Shown: one piece after another, positions 31,897-40,987 of the stretch
Layout: the number at the start of each line of letters is the position of its first letter
Numbering within the stretch: the first letter of the stretch is position 1
Assembly: GCA_946414805.1 (NCBI GenBank)
Contig: CAMKPZ010000002.1
Coordinates: forward strand, 124,001-188,000
DNA length: 64,000 nucleotides
Origin: an uncultured Bacteroidales bacterium
Lineage (GTDB): Bacteria > Bacteroidota > Bacteroidia > Bacteroidales > Paludibacteraceae
Direction of reading: 5' to 3'
The notes under the pieces: model-generated
Databases searched by the model: none
Seen by the model: the letters and a program-made list of their open reading frames with translations, nothing else
Told to the model about the DNA's origin: nothing
Translations under genes and position numbers: made by a program

Positions 31897-34800
31897 TCAT
31901 ATAAACGCCTCTCGGCAGCTCCAGATGATAAATATCATCGTTGGTGGCAGCGATCTTACGACCATAGATATCGAAGATATTCACCCATTGTCCGATCTCG
32001 TAAACATCCTCAATTCCCTCCGTGCGGATGATACGCGTTACGAACGAATAAGCACGGCGTGAGATATAGTCTGTGACGATAAAGGTCTTCGGAATGAAGG
32101 TAGTGTAGCGCAGATCCAAGGCTGTTCCTGCCGCCGGAGCCACATGTGAGAAGTCGGGATCAGCAATCGTGATCTGCGGTACTGCAGCGCGGAGGCTATC
32201 CATGCTCTTGTATTGGGCGTCGGTGAGTTTCAGTTCGATGAGGTTGTCGCCTTGATTGATGGCCGCTTTCTCTCCGTTAACGGAAAACTCCGAGATTTCG
32301 AGGTAAGGCAATTCCAGATCGGCATCCTCTGTGCTCAAGAGATAATCAGCGATATTCGAAAGCAGTTTCTTACCCTGATCCGACAAGTATTGGAGGCTTG
32401 CAGACGCGATCGGCAGACAGATATACTTGGCTCCTCCCCGCATGTCCGAAGGGATCTCATGGATAGCCGTTTGCGGTTCTCCATCCTTGTAATAATCGTT
32501 GATATTCTGGGTCAGCGCAGTAGCCAGACAGTATGTACCCGGAAGGTTGACCGCAATAGGCATGATACCTCTCTTGTCAATCCGGGTCAATATCTTGATC
32601 TCGTCGCCTTGTGCGAGGCTGCCGAAGTTCTTGAAGACCGGATGGTTAGCGCGCTCGACATAGATATTGAGTCCGCTGTCGTTTTCCGTATTCACGGTAC
32701 CATTATTGGGCTCGCCCCAGTTGAGGCGTCCTGTTGCGTATGTGAAGCCTTTCATGTTCAGCACCGGTTTTTCGGAACTGCGGATGATATTGAGCACACC
32801 TTCGTTATCTGCATCGGCATTGTCAGAGATCAAGATCATATCGAAGGCTTCCACGCTGGCACCGATGATCTCGTCCTGTTTGCGAAGCGTGAGATCGTAC
32901 TTCAGACTCTCGAAATAAGCAGCTACGGGATCATCTCCGGCATTTTTCAGATCTTTGCACACCAAGAGAATCGCTTTGGCGTCCGGGTCAATGACAATCA
33001 GTTTGCCGGTGGCGGTAACGGTTTGTTTGCCTGCATACCGCGGTGTAGCGGTGAGCGTATATTCGAAGGTACGCGGATAAGGCGAACCGACAGCAGGACT
33101 TCCGCTGATGGAGGCAATATCGGTTGTCTGATCGTAAGTGAGCGTGAAACCCTCCGGCAGGCCGGATTGGGAGACAGAGGCTGCATGACGAACCGTTACA
33201 CCGAAGGTGATAGACGCGTTATCACGCACTTTGGCATCCGCGACGGGTTCGAAGATCGGGTCGGGTACAACGATTGTGATTGTACCGCTAATGCTGTTTC
33301 CGCCGGCGATAGAGACGGTGTAGGTATGATCGCCTTCCGTAGTAGTAACGGCAGGTGTACCGGTCAACGAACATGTACTGTCATTCAGAACAACAAGGCT
33401 GAGGCCTTCAATGTCGCAGTTGAGCGAGAGACCGCTGCTGTTCGAAGCATAGAAAACGAAGTTCAGCGGCTTGATCTGTTCGGCAATGTTAGAAGAGAAA
33501 TCATTGCCGAGCCGTGCATCAAAGATATGGGTCTGAATGGTGACCGTACCTTGCTCCGTAGAGGCAACGGCACCATCGGCATCGAGTGCTTCCACCTTGT
33601 AGATATAAGTTCCTGCCGGAGCGTCGGCGTTTCCGCGCACGAAGACTGAATCGTTGGCGCCTGTTTCCAGCGTGACACCGGGGATCTCATTGCCGATCCA
33701 TGTCAGACGATGGCTTGCGGCGCGACGAACGCGGTAAGCAACCGTCTGAATATCTTTGGTCTGGTAAACAGTCTGGGTCTTGGGACCGGAGAGGTAACGC
33801 ACGATCGGATTGTCGGTTACGCGGAGCGACCAGCCGTAGATATATTGGTTGGAAGAACCGGTAGCCGTGATTTTTATTACGTGTTCGTCCGGCGTGATAT
33901 CGAAGGTACGGACAGTAGCCGAAGTGCTATGCGTCATCGGCATCTCTTTCTCCATGTCATCGATGAACACATGCAATTCCTGGTTGGGGTCATTGTCCTT
34001 TTTTTCTGCTGCAAAGAATCGGAACCGGTCGTAACCTTTGACTTGCATCAGAATATAGTTGTCCGCAGTGGTTTTCCAGTCTCCGCGTGAAGAAACGCTG
34101 AACTCATCCTGGCTTTTTCCTCCATCCGAATCACAACTCTTGATATCATATTTGCACCAACCGTCTTTCACTTTAGTGCCATTGGATATTTCATTGCCGG
34201 AAGCATCGGTGTACAATAAGGGGTAGGTGCTTCCGCTGCCGCCAATCTTGCCTTTTCCGCAGTAGAAGACTTCGTACTCGCGGTTATCGAATTTGACGAG
34301 CGGCGTGTTGTAGCCTGCGGGATCTTCGTATATCTCCGGAGTATGGGTCGTGAGGTCTGTTACGGGAAGGGGAGCGGCGGCTTGGACCGTTACGAGACAG
34401 GAAGCCTTGACAGATGGGTTGGTTGTCGAGGTGGCAGTAACAGTAGCCGTTCCTTCCGCCACGCCGGACACTTTGCCGTTCTGATCCACTGTCGCTACGG
34501 ATTCGTCACTGCTTTCCCATGAGAGTTCTTTTCCGGCATTGGCATTGTCGGGCGAATAGGTGACGGTAAGGGTCTTGGAACCGCCGATGGTAAGTGTCTC
34601 TGTAGCCGGAATGGAGATGGATGTAACGGGCCGTTCCGGAGCGGAGGTGACGGTTACTTCACATTCGGCGGAAAAACCGCCGTCGTCGGTTGTGACTGTG
34701 ACAGTAACAGGTCCGCCTACTTTGTTAGCCGTAACTTTTCCGTTCTGGTCCACAGAGGCGATAGAAGCGTCGCTGCTTTCCCATGTGATTTTCTTGTTGG

Positions 34801-35401
34801 TAGCGTTCGCGGGTGTGACAGTAGCCGTCAGAGTAGCGGATGCGCCGAGTTCCAGCGAGAGTGATTCTTTGTCCAGAGAGACGCTTTCTACATCCACCGT
34901 AACAGGTGGTGTACCTCCTGTGTAAACAAAAGTAATCCGCATACCTACTTTGTATCCGGAATTTGTGAAAGTATATACGGTTCCGGCATCGCATTTCAGT
35001 TTGTTAATATTGCTTAGATTCTTCGTCGTCATCGAAGTACTTTTTCTGTTATTCCATGACGAACTGCCAGTTGTTAACTCAGTAGTGCCATCGGAAAGCT
35101 TGATGACTGTTGACTTATTGGAATTATTATCGCACACACCTTCAATCTTGATGGCAGAAATGGTAGCTCCCGTCACATTGGTAACAGAGAATGACGCACC
35201 ATTGTCCACCAGCAGAAGTTTCCATTCCGCAATGGAGGCATTGCCGGAGTATTCAAATTGCGGCAATGTGGCATTGATCGGGAATGTCTCGTGAGAAGTG
35301 GATTGCGTGGAGAAATCCAGCGTGAATTCATCCGCCCATGCAGCAGCGGTCATCAGACAAGCCGCTAAAGCAATCAGGCTCTTTTTAAGAAAGTTTTTCA
35401 T
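31856..35401 (-). CDS. Large secreted protein with two Big_2 Ig-like domains and T9SS-type tail
   Basis: 1181 residues from the ATG with a signal peptide (MKNFLKKSLIALAACLMTAAAWA, split by a normal charge/hydrophobic pattern). Roughly 30-155 is a beta-sandwich of unknown type. Two Big_2 domains follow (about 165-255 and 260-340), with ITWESSDASIASVDQNGKVT and LSWESSDESVATVDQNGKVS. A carbohydrate-binding-like module and further Ig-like and Rossmann-like parts come next. The C-terminus EIGQWVNIFDIYGRKIA ... LPRGVYMIV ... TFKIVR looks like a type IX secretion sorting domain. Likely surface or secreted; ligand unknown. Its leader holds element A. Confidence 0.75.
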   Translation of the reverse strand: MKNFLKKSLIALAACLMTAAAWADEFTLDFSTQSTSHETFPINATLPQFEYSGNASIAEWKLLLVDNGASFSVTNVTGATISAIKIEGVCDNNSNKSTVIKLSDGTTELTTGSSSWNNRKSTSMTTKNLSNINKLKCDAGTVYTFTNSGYKVGMRITFVYTGGTPPVTVDVESVSLDKESLSLELGASATLTATVTPANATNKKITWESSDASIASVDQNGKVTANKVGGPVTVTVTTDDGGFSAECEVTVTSAPERPVTSISIPATETLTIGGSKTLTVTYSPDNANAGKELSWESSDESVATVDQNGKVSGVAEGTATVTATSTTNPSVKASCLVTVQAAAPLPVTDLTTHTPEIYEDPAGYNTPLVKFDNREYEVFYCGKGKIGGSGSTYPLLYTDASGNEISNGTKVKDGWCKYDIKSCDSDGGKSQDEFSVSSRGDWKTTADNYILMQVKGYDRFRFFAAEKKDNDPNQELHVFIDDMEKEMPMTHSTSATVRTFDITPDEHVIKITATGSSNQYIYGWSLRVTDNPIVRYLSGPKTQTVYQTKDIQTVAYRVRRAASHRLTWIGNEIPGVTLETGANDSVFVRGNADAPAGTYIYKVEALDADGAVASTEQGTVTIQTHIFDARLGNDFSSNIAEQIKPLNFVFYASNSSGLSLNCDIEGLSLVVLNDSTCSLTGTPAVTTTEGDHTYTVSIAGGNSISGTITIVVPDPIFEPVADAKVRDNASITFGVTVRHAASVSQSGLPEGFTLTYDQTTDIASISGSPAVGSPYPRTFEYTLTATPRYAGKQTVTATGKLIVIDPDAKAILLVCKDLKNAGDDPVAAYFESLKYDLTLRKQDEIIGASVEAFDMILISDNADADNEGVLNIIRSSEKPVLNMKGFTYATGRLNWGEPNNGTVNTENDSGLNIYVERANHPVFKNFGSLAQGDEIKILTRIDKRGIMPIAVNLPGTYCLATALTQNINDYYKDGEPQTAIHEIPSDMRGGAKYICLPIASASLQYLSDQGKKLLSNIADYLLSTEDADLELPYLEISEFSVNGEKAAINQGDNLIELKLTDAQYKSMDSLRAAVPQITIADPDFSHVAPAAGTALDLRYTTFIPKTFIVTDYISRRAYSFVTRIIRTEGIEDVYEIGQWVNIFDIYGRKIAATNDDIYHLELPRGVYMIVTESGNTFKIVR

Positions 35402-35404
35402 ATT

Positions 35405-35530
35405 AAATTGAATATTTTTTCCGACATTTATAAAAATCACAGGATATATATTATAAATATAATATATATAGGGTGTGGTAGGATACGGGATTGGCCCGAC
35501 ATGTACACGGTATTAGCACGGTGCGCGCCA
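35405..35530 (-). repeat. Element A copy 2: 11-bp repeats plus AT-rich palindrome
   Basis: Read on the minus strand: ACCGTGCTA, ATACCGTGTAC, ATGTCGGGCCA, ATCCCGTATCC at 11-bp period, then palindrome ATATATATTATA-tt-TATAATATATAT, CCTGTGATTTTTAT and CGGAAAAAAT before the gene start. Same order and near-identical core as 139-250. Confidence 0.75.
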
Positions 35531-35550
35531 AGGGGTATTAAATCACGGTA

Positions 35551-35558
35551 CAAAATTA
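35551..35558 (-). promoter_or_regulatory. -7 box for the Ig-like protein gene
   Basis: Minus-strand GTAG-TAATTTTG, a normal -7 context, about 145 bp before the start codon. No clear TTG at 20 bp. If used, element A lies in the mRNA leader. Confidence 0.45.
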
Positions 35559-35652
35559 CTACTTTTTTTGCATATAAATGTGTACATATTTAAAAAAAAT
35601 GTGTAAAAATTGACACTTTTGATAAAAAAGTTCGCGCGCGTACATTATTTAT

Positions 35653-35683
35653 TTGCGTATATCAAAAAAAAGTAGTACCTTTG
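35653..35683 (+). promoter_or_regulatory. Promoter of the DUF3078 gene
   Basis: TTG (35653-35655), 20-bp spacer beginning CGTATATC, TACCTTTG (35676-35683). Confidence 0.8.
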
Positions 35684-35704
35684 TACGCGATTTTGGGGAG
35701 GAGG

Positions 35705-35733
35705 GCGGTTGAAAGACCGCAGCCAGAGGCTGC
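35705..35733 (+). other. Two adjacent hairpins in the DUF3078 mRNA leader
   Basis: GCGGT-tgaaag-ACCGC directly followed by GCAGCC-aga-GGCTGC (the stems share two bases, so they compete). About 120 bp upstream of the start codon; role unknown. Confidence 0.45.
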
Positions 35734-35853
35734 TCAAAGAAGAAAGACGGCGGCGCTACTAAACAAATTGGCATGAAACTGGAAATACTACAATAGAAAA
35801 AGCAAAAAATATACAAAAACAAAAAATAACATTATAACAAACAAATTTTTAGT

Positions 35854-37116
35854 ATGCAAAAGAAATTTATATCTTTAGCGCTTTGCCTGCTGGCGGCGCT
35901 GACAATGAGTGCGCAAGAGGTGGATAAAGCGAAGGTGACCACGAATGCGGAGGCCGCCAAGAAAGCAGCGGACGCTTTGAAGGGAGCAGACACAGGAGAG
36001 AAGGCCTGGAAATTCGACGGTACAGTGGGTCTGAACGCGGCCGCAACGGGTTTGGTGAACTGGGCAGCCGGCGGTAAGAACAACGTGAACGGTATCGTAT
36101 ATGCCAAGTTGCACTTGTTGTACCACAAGAATGCGATTGCTTGGGAGACCAATTTCGATACGGATTTCGGAATGACCTGGATTGACCAGAAAGAGGATGC
36201 GTTCCAGAAATCGAGCGATAATATCAAGCTGGCAACGAAATTCGGATGGGAGTTCAAAGAGAACTGGTATCTGACCGTTTTGGGAAGTTTCCAGAGCCAG
36301 TACGCGCTGGGTCGAAACTATGTTACGGGTTACAACGACATTATTTCCAAATGGCTGGCTCCGTCTTACACCGACGTGTCAGTCGGTATTGACTGGAAGA
36401 AAAGCTACAAGGGGGCTGATTTCTCGATCTATCTGTCTCCTGTTGCGGGTCGTATCACAACGGCTTATGTAGGCGACGACTGGAACGCCAAATACAGCCG
36501 TGAGTCGTATCTGGGTGCATTGCAGTACGCAGTCGATTATGCAGAAACAAGTGCAGAGAAGTCGGCAGCCCAGGCTTTGTATGACGCAGCAGCATCGGTT
36601 TACGACAAGGGCAACGGATTTGCCACCCAGCAGGCAGCGGGCGAAGATCTGCGCTCGATTCTGCAAAAGACTTACGGTACGTACACGTATGACATGAACG
36701 GCGACAAGTTGTACCGCAATTTCCGTGCTGAGTTCGGTTTGAGTTTCAAAGGCGGTATCGCATACACGTACAAAGACCTGAAACTGAGTACCACTCTGGC
36801 TCTTTTCTCCCCGTATCAGGGCAAGGGTTTCAGTCTGAAGGATATTTATGAGAAAGACAACGGTGCGGGTTCATGGGAGACACGTGACAAGAATGCGTAT
36901 TACTATGAGTTCTCGAACAACAACCGCTATTTCGGCCATTTCGATGTAGATTGGGATGTGGCACTGAGTTATCAGTTCCTGAAATGCCTGCAGGTGACAC
37001 TTCAGACGAATCTGAAATACTACAACGGAACGCTTATCGCCGACAAGGACGGCAATCTGAGTGAGCGTTGCCAGTTCAAAGGCGTGATCGGTCTGGGTGT
37101 AGGATATAGTTTTTAA
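35854..37116 (+). CDS. DUF3078-family outer membrane protein
   Basis: 420 residues. Signal peptide MQKKFISLALCLLAALTMSA, then the DUF3078 pattern GTVGLNAAATGLVNWAAGGK, AIAWETNFDTDFGM and a series of amphipathic beta strands ending in VIGLGVGYSF with a C-terminal Phe. Probably a barrel in the outer membrane; function unknown. The TAA stop is followed directly by a RTCAGCC heptamer array that leads to the next start codon. Confidence 0.85.
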   Translation: MQKKFISLALCLLAALTMSAQEVDKAKVTTNAEAAKKAADALKGADTGEKAWKFDGTVGLNAAATGLVNWAAGGKNNVNGIVYAKLHLLYHKNAIAWETNFDTDFGMTWIDQKEDAFQKSSDNIKLATKFGWEFKENWYLTVLGSFQSQYALGRNYVTGYNDIISKWLAPSYTDVSVGIDWKKSYKGADFSIYLSPVAGRITTAYVGDDWNAKYSRESYLGALQYAVDYAETSAEKSAAQALYDAAASVYDKGNGFATQQAAGEDLRSILQKTYGTYTYDMNGDKLYRNFRAEFGLSFKGGIAYTYKDLKLSTTLALFSPYQGKGFSLKDIYEKDNGAGSWETRDKNAYYYEFSNNNRYFGHFDVDWDVALSYQFLKCLQVTLQTNLKYYNGTLIADKDGNLSERCQFKGVIGLGVGYSF

Positions 37117-37147
37117 GCTGTCAGCCGTCAGAAATCAGCCATCAGAT
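37115..37147 (+). repeat. Heptamer array (RTCAGCC), non-coding copy
   Basis: Words GTCAGCC, GTCAGAA, ATCAGCC, ATCAGAT from the DUF3078 stop to the ATG of the next gene. Same words as the two in-frame arrays in murE. Confidence 0.88.
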
Positions 37148-37421
37148 GCAGGCTCTTAACGACCTTTCGGAAAACGTACATCTGTTGCTGGAACGCTATG
37201 AGGCATTGCAGCAAGAGAACGCACGGCTGCGTGAAGACATAGAGCGGCAGCGGGGCGAACTGATCCGTACGCATAGCGAGTTGCTGGAACTGCAGCAGCA
37301 GAACAAGCGTCTGGCCGTAGCCGGAGCGATGGGGTCGGCGGAGTCGCAGGAGTTGGCTCTCAAACGCATCAATGCCCTGATCGCCCAGGTGGACAGAGCG
37401 ATAGCAGCGCTTAAGCGGTGA
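37146..37421 (+). CDS. Small coiled-coil protein upstream of zapA
   Basis: 91 residues, almost all one coiled coil (about 8-62: LLERYEALQQENARLREDIE, continuing RQRGELIRTHSE). Then a short linker and a second amphipathic helix (ALKRINALIAQVDRAIAALK). No signal or membrane segment. It resembles the small coiled-coil protein often found before zapA in Bacteroidota and by shape recalls ZapB or FtsB, but homology is not shown. Likely division-associated by context. Confidence 0.65.
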   Translation: MQALNDLSENVHLLLERYEALQQENARLREDIERQRGELIRTHSELLELQQQNKRLAVAGAMGSAESQELALKRINALIAQVDRAIAALKR

Positions 37422-37431
37422 GGCGAAGACG

Positions 37432-37480
37432 GGAAGGTTTGAAGGTTTGAGGGTTTGAAGGTTTGAAGATTAAAAGGTTT
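37432..37480 (+). repeat. 8-bp array (GAAGGTTT) that supplies the zapA start region
   Basis: GAAGGTTT, GAAGGTTT, GAGGGTTT, GAAGGTTT, then GAAGATTAAAAGGTTTG; the terminal TTG is the only usable zapA start codon. Confidence 0.88.
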
Positions 37481-37769
37481 GTTACCGGACAAGCAACATA
37501 TCAATCTGCATCTGGATGCCCATTCTGTGGGTCTGGATGTACCGCGTGATCAGGAGCCGAACTACCGTGCGGCGGCAGATTTGCTGAACAGGCGATACCA
37601 GTATTATCTGAAACTGCGCCCGAATGCGTCTGCCGAGCAGTTGTGGATGTATACGGCTCTGGAGGTGGCGGTGGCATTACAATCCGATGTGCGCGAGAAG
37701 AGTCTGACACCAGTGGAGAAAGAACTCAAGCGTCTTAACGAAGAGGTGCTGAGGGCTTTAAAAAGTTAA
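37479..37769 (+). CDS. zapA: Cell division protein ZapA
   Basis: 96 residues. Pattern INLHLDAHSVGLDVPRDQEP, YRAAADLLNRRYQYY and YTALEVAVALQS fits the short ZapA family, which bundles FtsZ filaments. The start is TTG at 37479: an in-frame TGA lies four codons upstream and there is no ATG. Both the TTG and the space where a ribosome site would sit are part of the GAAGGTTT array. Confidence 0.82.
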   Translation: MLPDKQHINLHLDAHSVGLDVPRDQEPNYRAAADLLNRRYQYYLKLRPNASAEQLWMYTALEVAVALQSDVREKSLTPVEKELKRLNEEVLRALKS

Positions 37770-37828
37770 GATGGCCGCTTATGCGACATTAAGCAGTTAA
37801 AATGGTCGAATAGTTCGACATTAAACAA
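37765..37828 (+). repeat. ~30-bp direct repeat before rny
   Basis: Two diverged copies of GTTAARATGG ... CGACATTAA, each with a small internal stem (GCCGC-ttat-GCGAC; GTCGAA-tag-TTCGAC). Confidence 0.7.
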
Positions 37829-37847
37829 ATTATTAATAATAAAATCA

Positions 37848-39380
37848 ATGAACACAGCAATCCTTATTGTTATCAGTGCAGTAGGCGGTCTCCTGTTAGG
37901 AGCCGGTATCTACTATCTCATCTCCCGGATTGCCGCTGCCAATATCCTGAAGAAGGCAGAGGAAGAAGCGGAGGTGATGAAGAAAAACAAGATTGTTGAG
38001 GCAAAAGAGAAATTCATCGCCCTGAAGTTGGAGCACGACAATACGATTCGTGAGCAAGAGAAGCGTATTCAGCAGCAGGAGCAGCGCTTGCAGCAGCGTG
38101 AGCAGCAACTGAACCAGCGTCAGGGTGATATCCAGCGCAGCCTCAACGAAGTGAACCAGAAAACGCAGCAGGTAGAACAGCGTCAACAGGCGCTGGAATA
38201 CAAGCAGCAAGAGGTAGAAAAACTCCACCATGAGGCGGAGAAACAGTTGGAGCAGTTGAGCGGAATGAGTGCCGAAGAGGCGAAGAAACAACTCATTGAG
38301 GCACTCAAAGACGAGGCCAAGACGGCAGCGATGTCTTATGTCAACGAGATCATGGACAACGCGCGTCTGGAAGCGAACAAAGAAGCCAAGAAAATCATTA
38401 TACAGACGATCCAACGCGTGGCTTCGGAGACGGCAGCGGAGAACACCGTGTCGGTCTTCCATATCGAGAACGACGAGGTGAAGGGTCGTATTATCGGTCG
38501 TGAAGGCCGTAATATCCGCGCTCTTGAAGCCGCTACGGGTGTAGAGATCGTGGTGGATGACACACCGGAGGCGATCACTCTCTCTGCTTTCGATCCCGTC
38601 CGCCGCGAGATAGCCCGTCTGGCTCTGCACCAGTTGGTACAGGACGGCCGTATCCACCCGGCACGTATCGAAGAGGTGGTAGCCAAAGTGACCAAACAGG
38701 TAGAAGAAGAGATCATCGAGGTGGGCAAACGGACCACGATCGACTTGGGTATCCATGGTCTGCATCCGGAGTTGATCCGTCTGGTAGGTAAGATGAAATA
38801 CCGTTCGTCGTACGGTCAGAACCTGCTTCAGCACGCCCGCGAAACCGCTAATCTCTGTGCCGCGATGGCCGGTGAGTTGGGACTGAACGTGAAAGCCGCC
38901 CGCCGTGCCGGTCTGCTGCATGATATAGGTAAAGTGGCGGACGAGGATGTAGAGCTGCCGCACGCAGAACTCGGTATGAAACTCTGCGAGAAATACGGAG
39001 AGAAACCGGATATATGCAATGCCGTAGGCGCTCACCATGACGAATGCGAGATGAAGACTCTGATTGCGCCGATCGTACAGGCTTGCGACGCTATCTCAGG
39101 AGCGCGTCCGGGTGCCCGCAGAGAGATCGTGGAGTCGTATATCAAGCGTCTGAATGATCTGGAGAATATGGCCATGTCCTTCCCGGGCGTAGTGAAGACC
39201 TATGCCCTGCAGGCCGGACGCGAGTTGCGCGTGATCGTAGGCGCAGACAAGATATCCGACAAAGATACCGAACTTCTCTCGTTCGATCTGGCAAAACGTA
39301 TCCAGGACGAGATGACCTATCCGGGTCAGGTCAAGGTGACCGTCATCCGCGAGGTACGCGCAGTGAATGTAGCGAAGTAG
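37848..39380 (+). CDS. rny: Ribonuclease Y
   Basis: 510 residues: N-terminal membrane anchor (about 4-26), a long Gln/Glu/Arg coiled coil (about 35-160), KH domain with [19 protein letters not shown], and HD domain with LLHDIGK and the [11 protein letters not shown] block. It is the membrane-bound endoribonuclease that starts mRNA decay. The coiled coil is unusually Gln-rich. A bidirectional terminator follows. Confidence 0.95.
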   Translation: MNTAILIVISAVGGLLLGAGIYYLISRIAAANILKKAEEEAEVMKKNKIVEAKEKFIALKLEHDNTIREQEKRIQQQEQRLQQREQQLNQRQGDIQRSLNEVNQKTQQVEQRQQALEYKQQEVEKLHHEAEKQLEQLSGMSAEEAKKQLIEALKDEAKTAAMSYVNEIMDNARLEANKEAKKIIIQTIQRVASETAAENTVSVFHIENDEVKGRIIGREGRNIRALEAATGVEIVVDDTPEAITLSAFDPVRREIARLALHQLVQDGRIHPARIEEVVAKVTKQVEEEIIEVGKRTTIDLGIHGLHPELIRLVGKMKYRSSYGQNLLQHARETANLCAAMAGELGLNVKAARRAGLLHDIGKVADEDVELPHAELGMKLCEKYGEKPDICNAVGAHHDECEMKTLIAPIVQACDAISGARPGARREIVESYIKRLNDLENMAMSFPGVVKTYALQAGRELRVIVGADKISDKDTELLSFDLAKRIQDEMTYPGQVKVTVIREVRAVNVAK

Positions 39381-39381
39381 A

Positions 39382-39407
39382 AGAAAGACAAAAGACAAAA
39401 GACAAAG
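39382..39407 (+). repeat. Heptamer array (GACAAAA) after rny
   Basis: GACAAAA, GACAAAA, GACAAAG in 7-bp register. On the minus strand it is T-rich and could serve as the tail of the terminator. Confidence 0.75.
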
Positions 39408-39436
39408 GATTTCCGCCTAGAGGTAGAAATCCTTTG
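39403..39436. terminator. Bidirectional terminator between rny and the methyltransferase gene
   Basis: 11-bp perfect stem CAAAGGATTTC/GAAATCCTTTG with a 12-base loop. It contains the last codons of the minus-strand gene; the minus-strand tail is T-rich. Confidence 0.8.
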
Positions 39437-40166
39437 TTATCTCTTGGTAGGCAGCAGAACGGCCGCCTTTGTCGTCCTCCAAGACGAGTTCGGAATAACT
39501 TGCAGAAGTCCGGATGCTATCGAAATTGACTTTCCGGAAAAAGAGAATAGCCCTTTTTGCGGGTTTGCCTTCTTTGGTCTTGATAAAAACAGCACCGTTA
39601 TATGCCATTGTGTAGCCTGCATTAGGAGAGAAATGCGCCGGCAACAACAACGTGGACGCAATGCGGCGCATCTCTTCTTCCGCTTCGGCAGGAACGATAA
39701 AAGCCAGCGAACCAAAGGGAGAGAGCAATCGCAGACTATGCGTAAGCAGTTCTTCGTAACTCAAGGAGTCTGTATGCCGTGCCGTTTTTCTCGCTTCATC
39801 GGGGTTCTTGAGGCTGTTTTGAAAATAGGGCGGGTTGGAAACGACCAGATCGTATGCCCCCTTCCAGTCCTGGAGGGAAGAGTGGTACGCATGGAGACGG
39901 TCAGACCAAGGCGAGGCTGCAAAATTCCCGTTGGCTTGGGCTACCGCCGCTTCGTCAATATCAATCGCATCGATCTGTGCTTTGGGATTCTTCTGCGCCA
40001 TCATCAGTGCTATCAGACCGCTTCCTGTACCGGCATCCAAGACATGCGAAGGGAAATCCGGAACGGGTGCATAGCAGCCCATCAACACCCCGTCTGTCCC
40101 TACTTTCATAGCACAGCGGTCATGCCGGATATAGAATTGCTTGAATTGAAATCCTTCGGACGCCAT
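39417..40166 (-). CDS. tRNA1(Val) (adenine37-N6)-methyltransferase TrmN6-type
   Basis: 249 residues. SAM-binding VLDAGTGSGLIALMMAQ, acidic DAIDIDEAAV, and the amino-methyltransferase motif NPPYF (VVSNPPYFQNS). N-terminal FQFKQFYIRHDRCAMKVGTD is the usual start of TrmN6/YfiC proteins. It likely methylates A37 of tRNA-Val. Substrate is inferred from the family. The gene precedes the permease-type gene located upstream on the same strand. Confidence 0.85.
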   Translation of the reverse strand: MASEGFQFKQFYIRHDRCAMKVGTDGVLMGCYAPVPDFPSHVLDAGTGSGLIALMMAQKNPKAQIDAIDIDEAAVAQANGNFAASPWSDRLHAYHSSLQDWKGAYDLVVSNPPYFQNSLKNPDEARKTARHTDSLSYEELLTHSLRLLSPFGSLAFIVPAEAEEEMRRIASTLLLPAHFSPNAGYTMAYNGAVFIKTKEGKPAKRAILFFRKVNFDSIRTSASYSELVLEDDKGGRSAAYQEITKDFYL

Positions 40167-40168
40167 AA

Positions 40169-40195
40169 GGCATTTAGCATTAGGTCATTTGGCGC
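40169..40195. repeat. 7-8-bp array (GCATTTA) at permease stop
   Basis: GGCATTTA, GCATTAG, GTCATTTG, GCGCATT in tandem between two minus-strand genes; supplies the TGA stop of the permease gene. Confidence 0.75.
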
Positions 40196-40910
40196 ATTCA
40201 ATATGCTCGTGGCCACAGGAGCAACCGTCGTGTTCACGGGCTTCCATCACACAGTGGATCGCCAGATAGACACCCAAGATGATAAACAGGATCGCGCAGA
40301 TATGACGGAACCATTTCTCAAACGAACTCATCTTGCTGCTCAGTCTGGCAATGCTGACAGCACTGTAACTGACCAGCCATGCAATAAGCATGATCGGCAG
40401 ACCAGTACCCAAGCCGAAGACGACAGGCATCACCCAGTTCCAGGATCCCGGCAACGTGAGCGTGATATCGATCATCGTCAGGAAATAGACGAGTCTGTGC
40501 GGACAAAAAGCAATCGCGAAGAAGATACCGAGGATGAACGACCAGAGCCAACTGGCGTTCGAATCGGCGTTTTGCAGGAACTTACTGATTCCGTGATCGT
40601 GGTTATGGTGGTGATGACCGCTGAAGAGCAATACCACACCGCACACCAGCATGAAACCCGCTAAGATCGGTTCGCCCCAATGCGCCAGCACATGCTGGAT
40701 GCCGTCGGTCTGCGCCCCCATGAGGAACGGGATGCTCAGCAGAATATAAGTAGCCAGTTTGCCCAAAACGAACATCAATCCGTTGGTGAGCACTTTGCGC
40801 CGATTATTGATCTCTTTGTCAATATAGCCAATGGCCGTGATGCTTGTCATAAGCGTACACGGGTCCAAAATGGTCAGAAGTCCTAATAATAAAGCTGTAA
40901 AAAGTTGCAT
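40185..40910 (-). CDS. DsbD/CcdA-superfamily membrane permease (ArsG-like)
   Basis: 241 residues from ATG 40910; an earlier reading would cross the promoter. Six or so membrane segments. LLGLLTILDPCTLMTSITAI, IGYIDKEINNRRKVLTNGL and AIAFCPHRLVYF match the DsbD_2/CcdA-like proteins annotated in Bacteroidota as ArsG-type efflux permeases or cytochrome c biogenesis proteins. It has a His-rich loop (GHHHHNHDHG) and a Cys/His tail (DGCSCGHEHIECAK), suggesting metal binding. Electron transfer or metal/metalloid export are both open. Confidence 0.65.
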   Translation of the reverse strand: MQLFTALLLGLLTILDPCTLMTSITAIGYIDKEINNRRKVLTNGLMFVLGKLATYILLSIPFLMGAQTDGIQHVLAHWGEPILAGFMLVCGVVLLFSGHHHHNHDHGISKFLQNADSNASWLWSFILGIFFAIAFCPHRLVYFLTMIDITLTLPGSWNWVMPVVFGLGTGLPIMLIAWLVSYSAVSIARLSSKMSSFEKWFRHICAILFIILGVYLAIHCVMEAREHDGCSCGHEHIECAK

Positions 40911-40938
40911 ATATTCCAGTTTTCGCCAAAGCGGGTGC

Positions 40939-40969
40939 AAAAGTACTACAAAAATCGCACATATGCAAA
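40939..40969 (-). promoter_or_regulatory. Promoter of the permease gene (divergent)
   Basis: Minus strand TTGCATATGTG, 20-bp spacer after TTG, TACTTTTG. Its -33 faces that of the fumarase promoter 18 bp away, the two forming an inverted repeat. Confidence 0.8.
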
Positions 40970-40987
40970 TTTTTACGCATTTTTCTC

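Larger units (their letters stand above)
35402..35853. other. 452-bp divergent intergenic region
   Basis: No supported gene. It holds element A and a -7 box for the minus-strand Ig-like gene, and the promoter and structured leader of the plus-strand DUF3078 gene. Confidence 0.8.
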
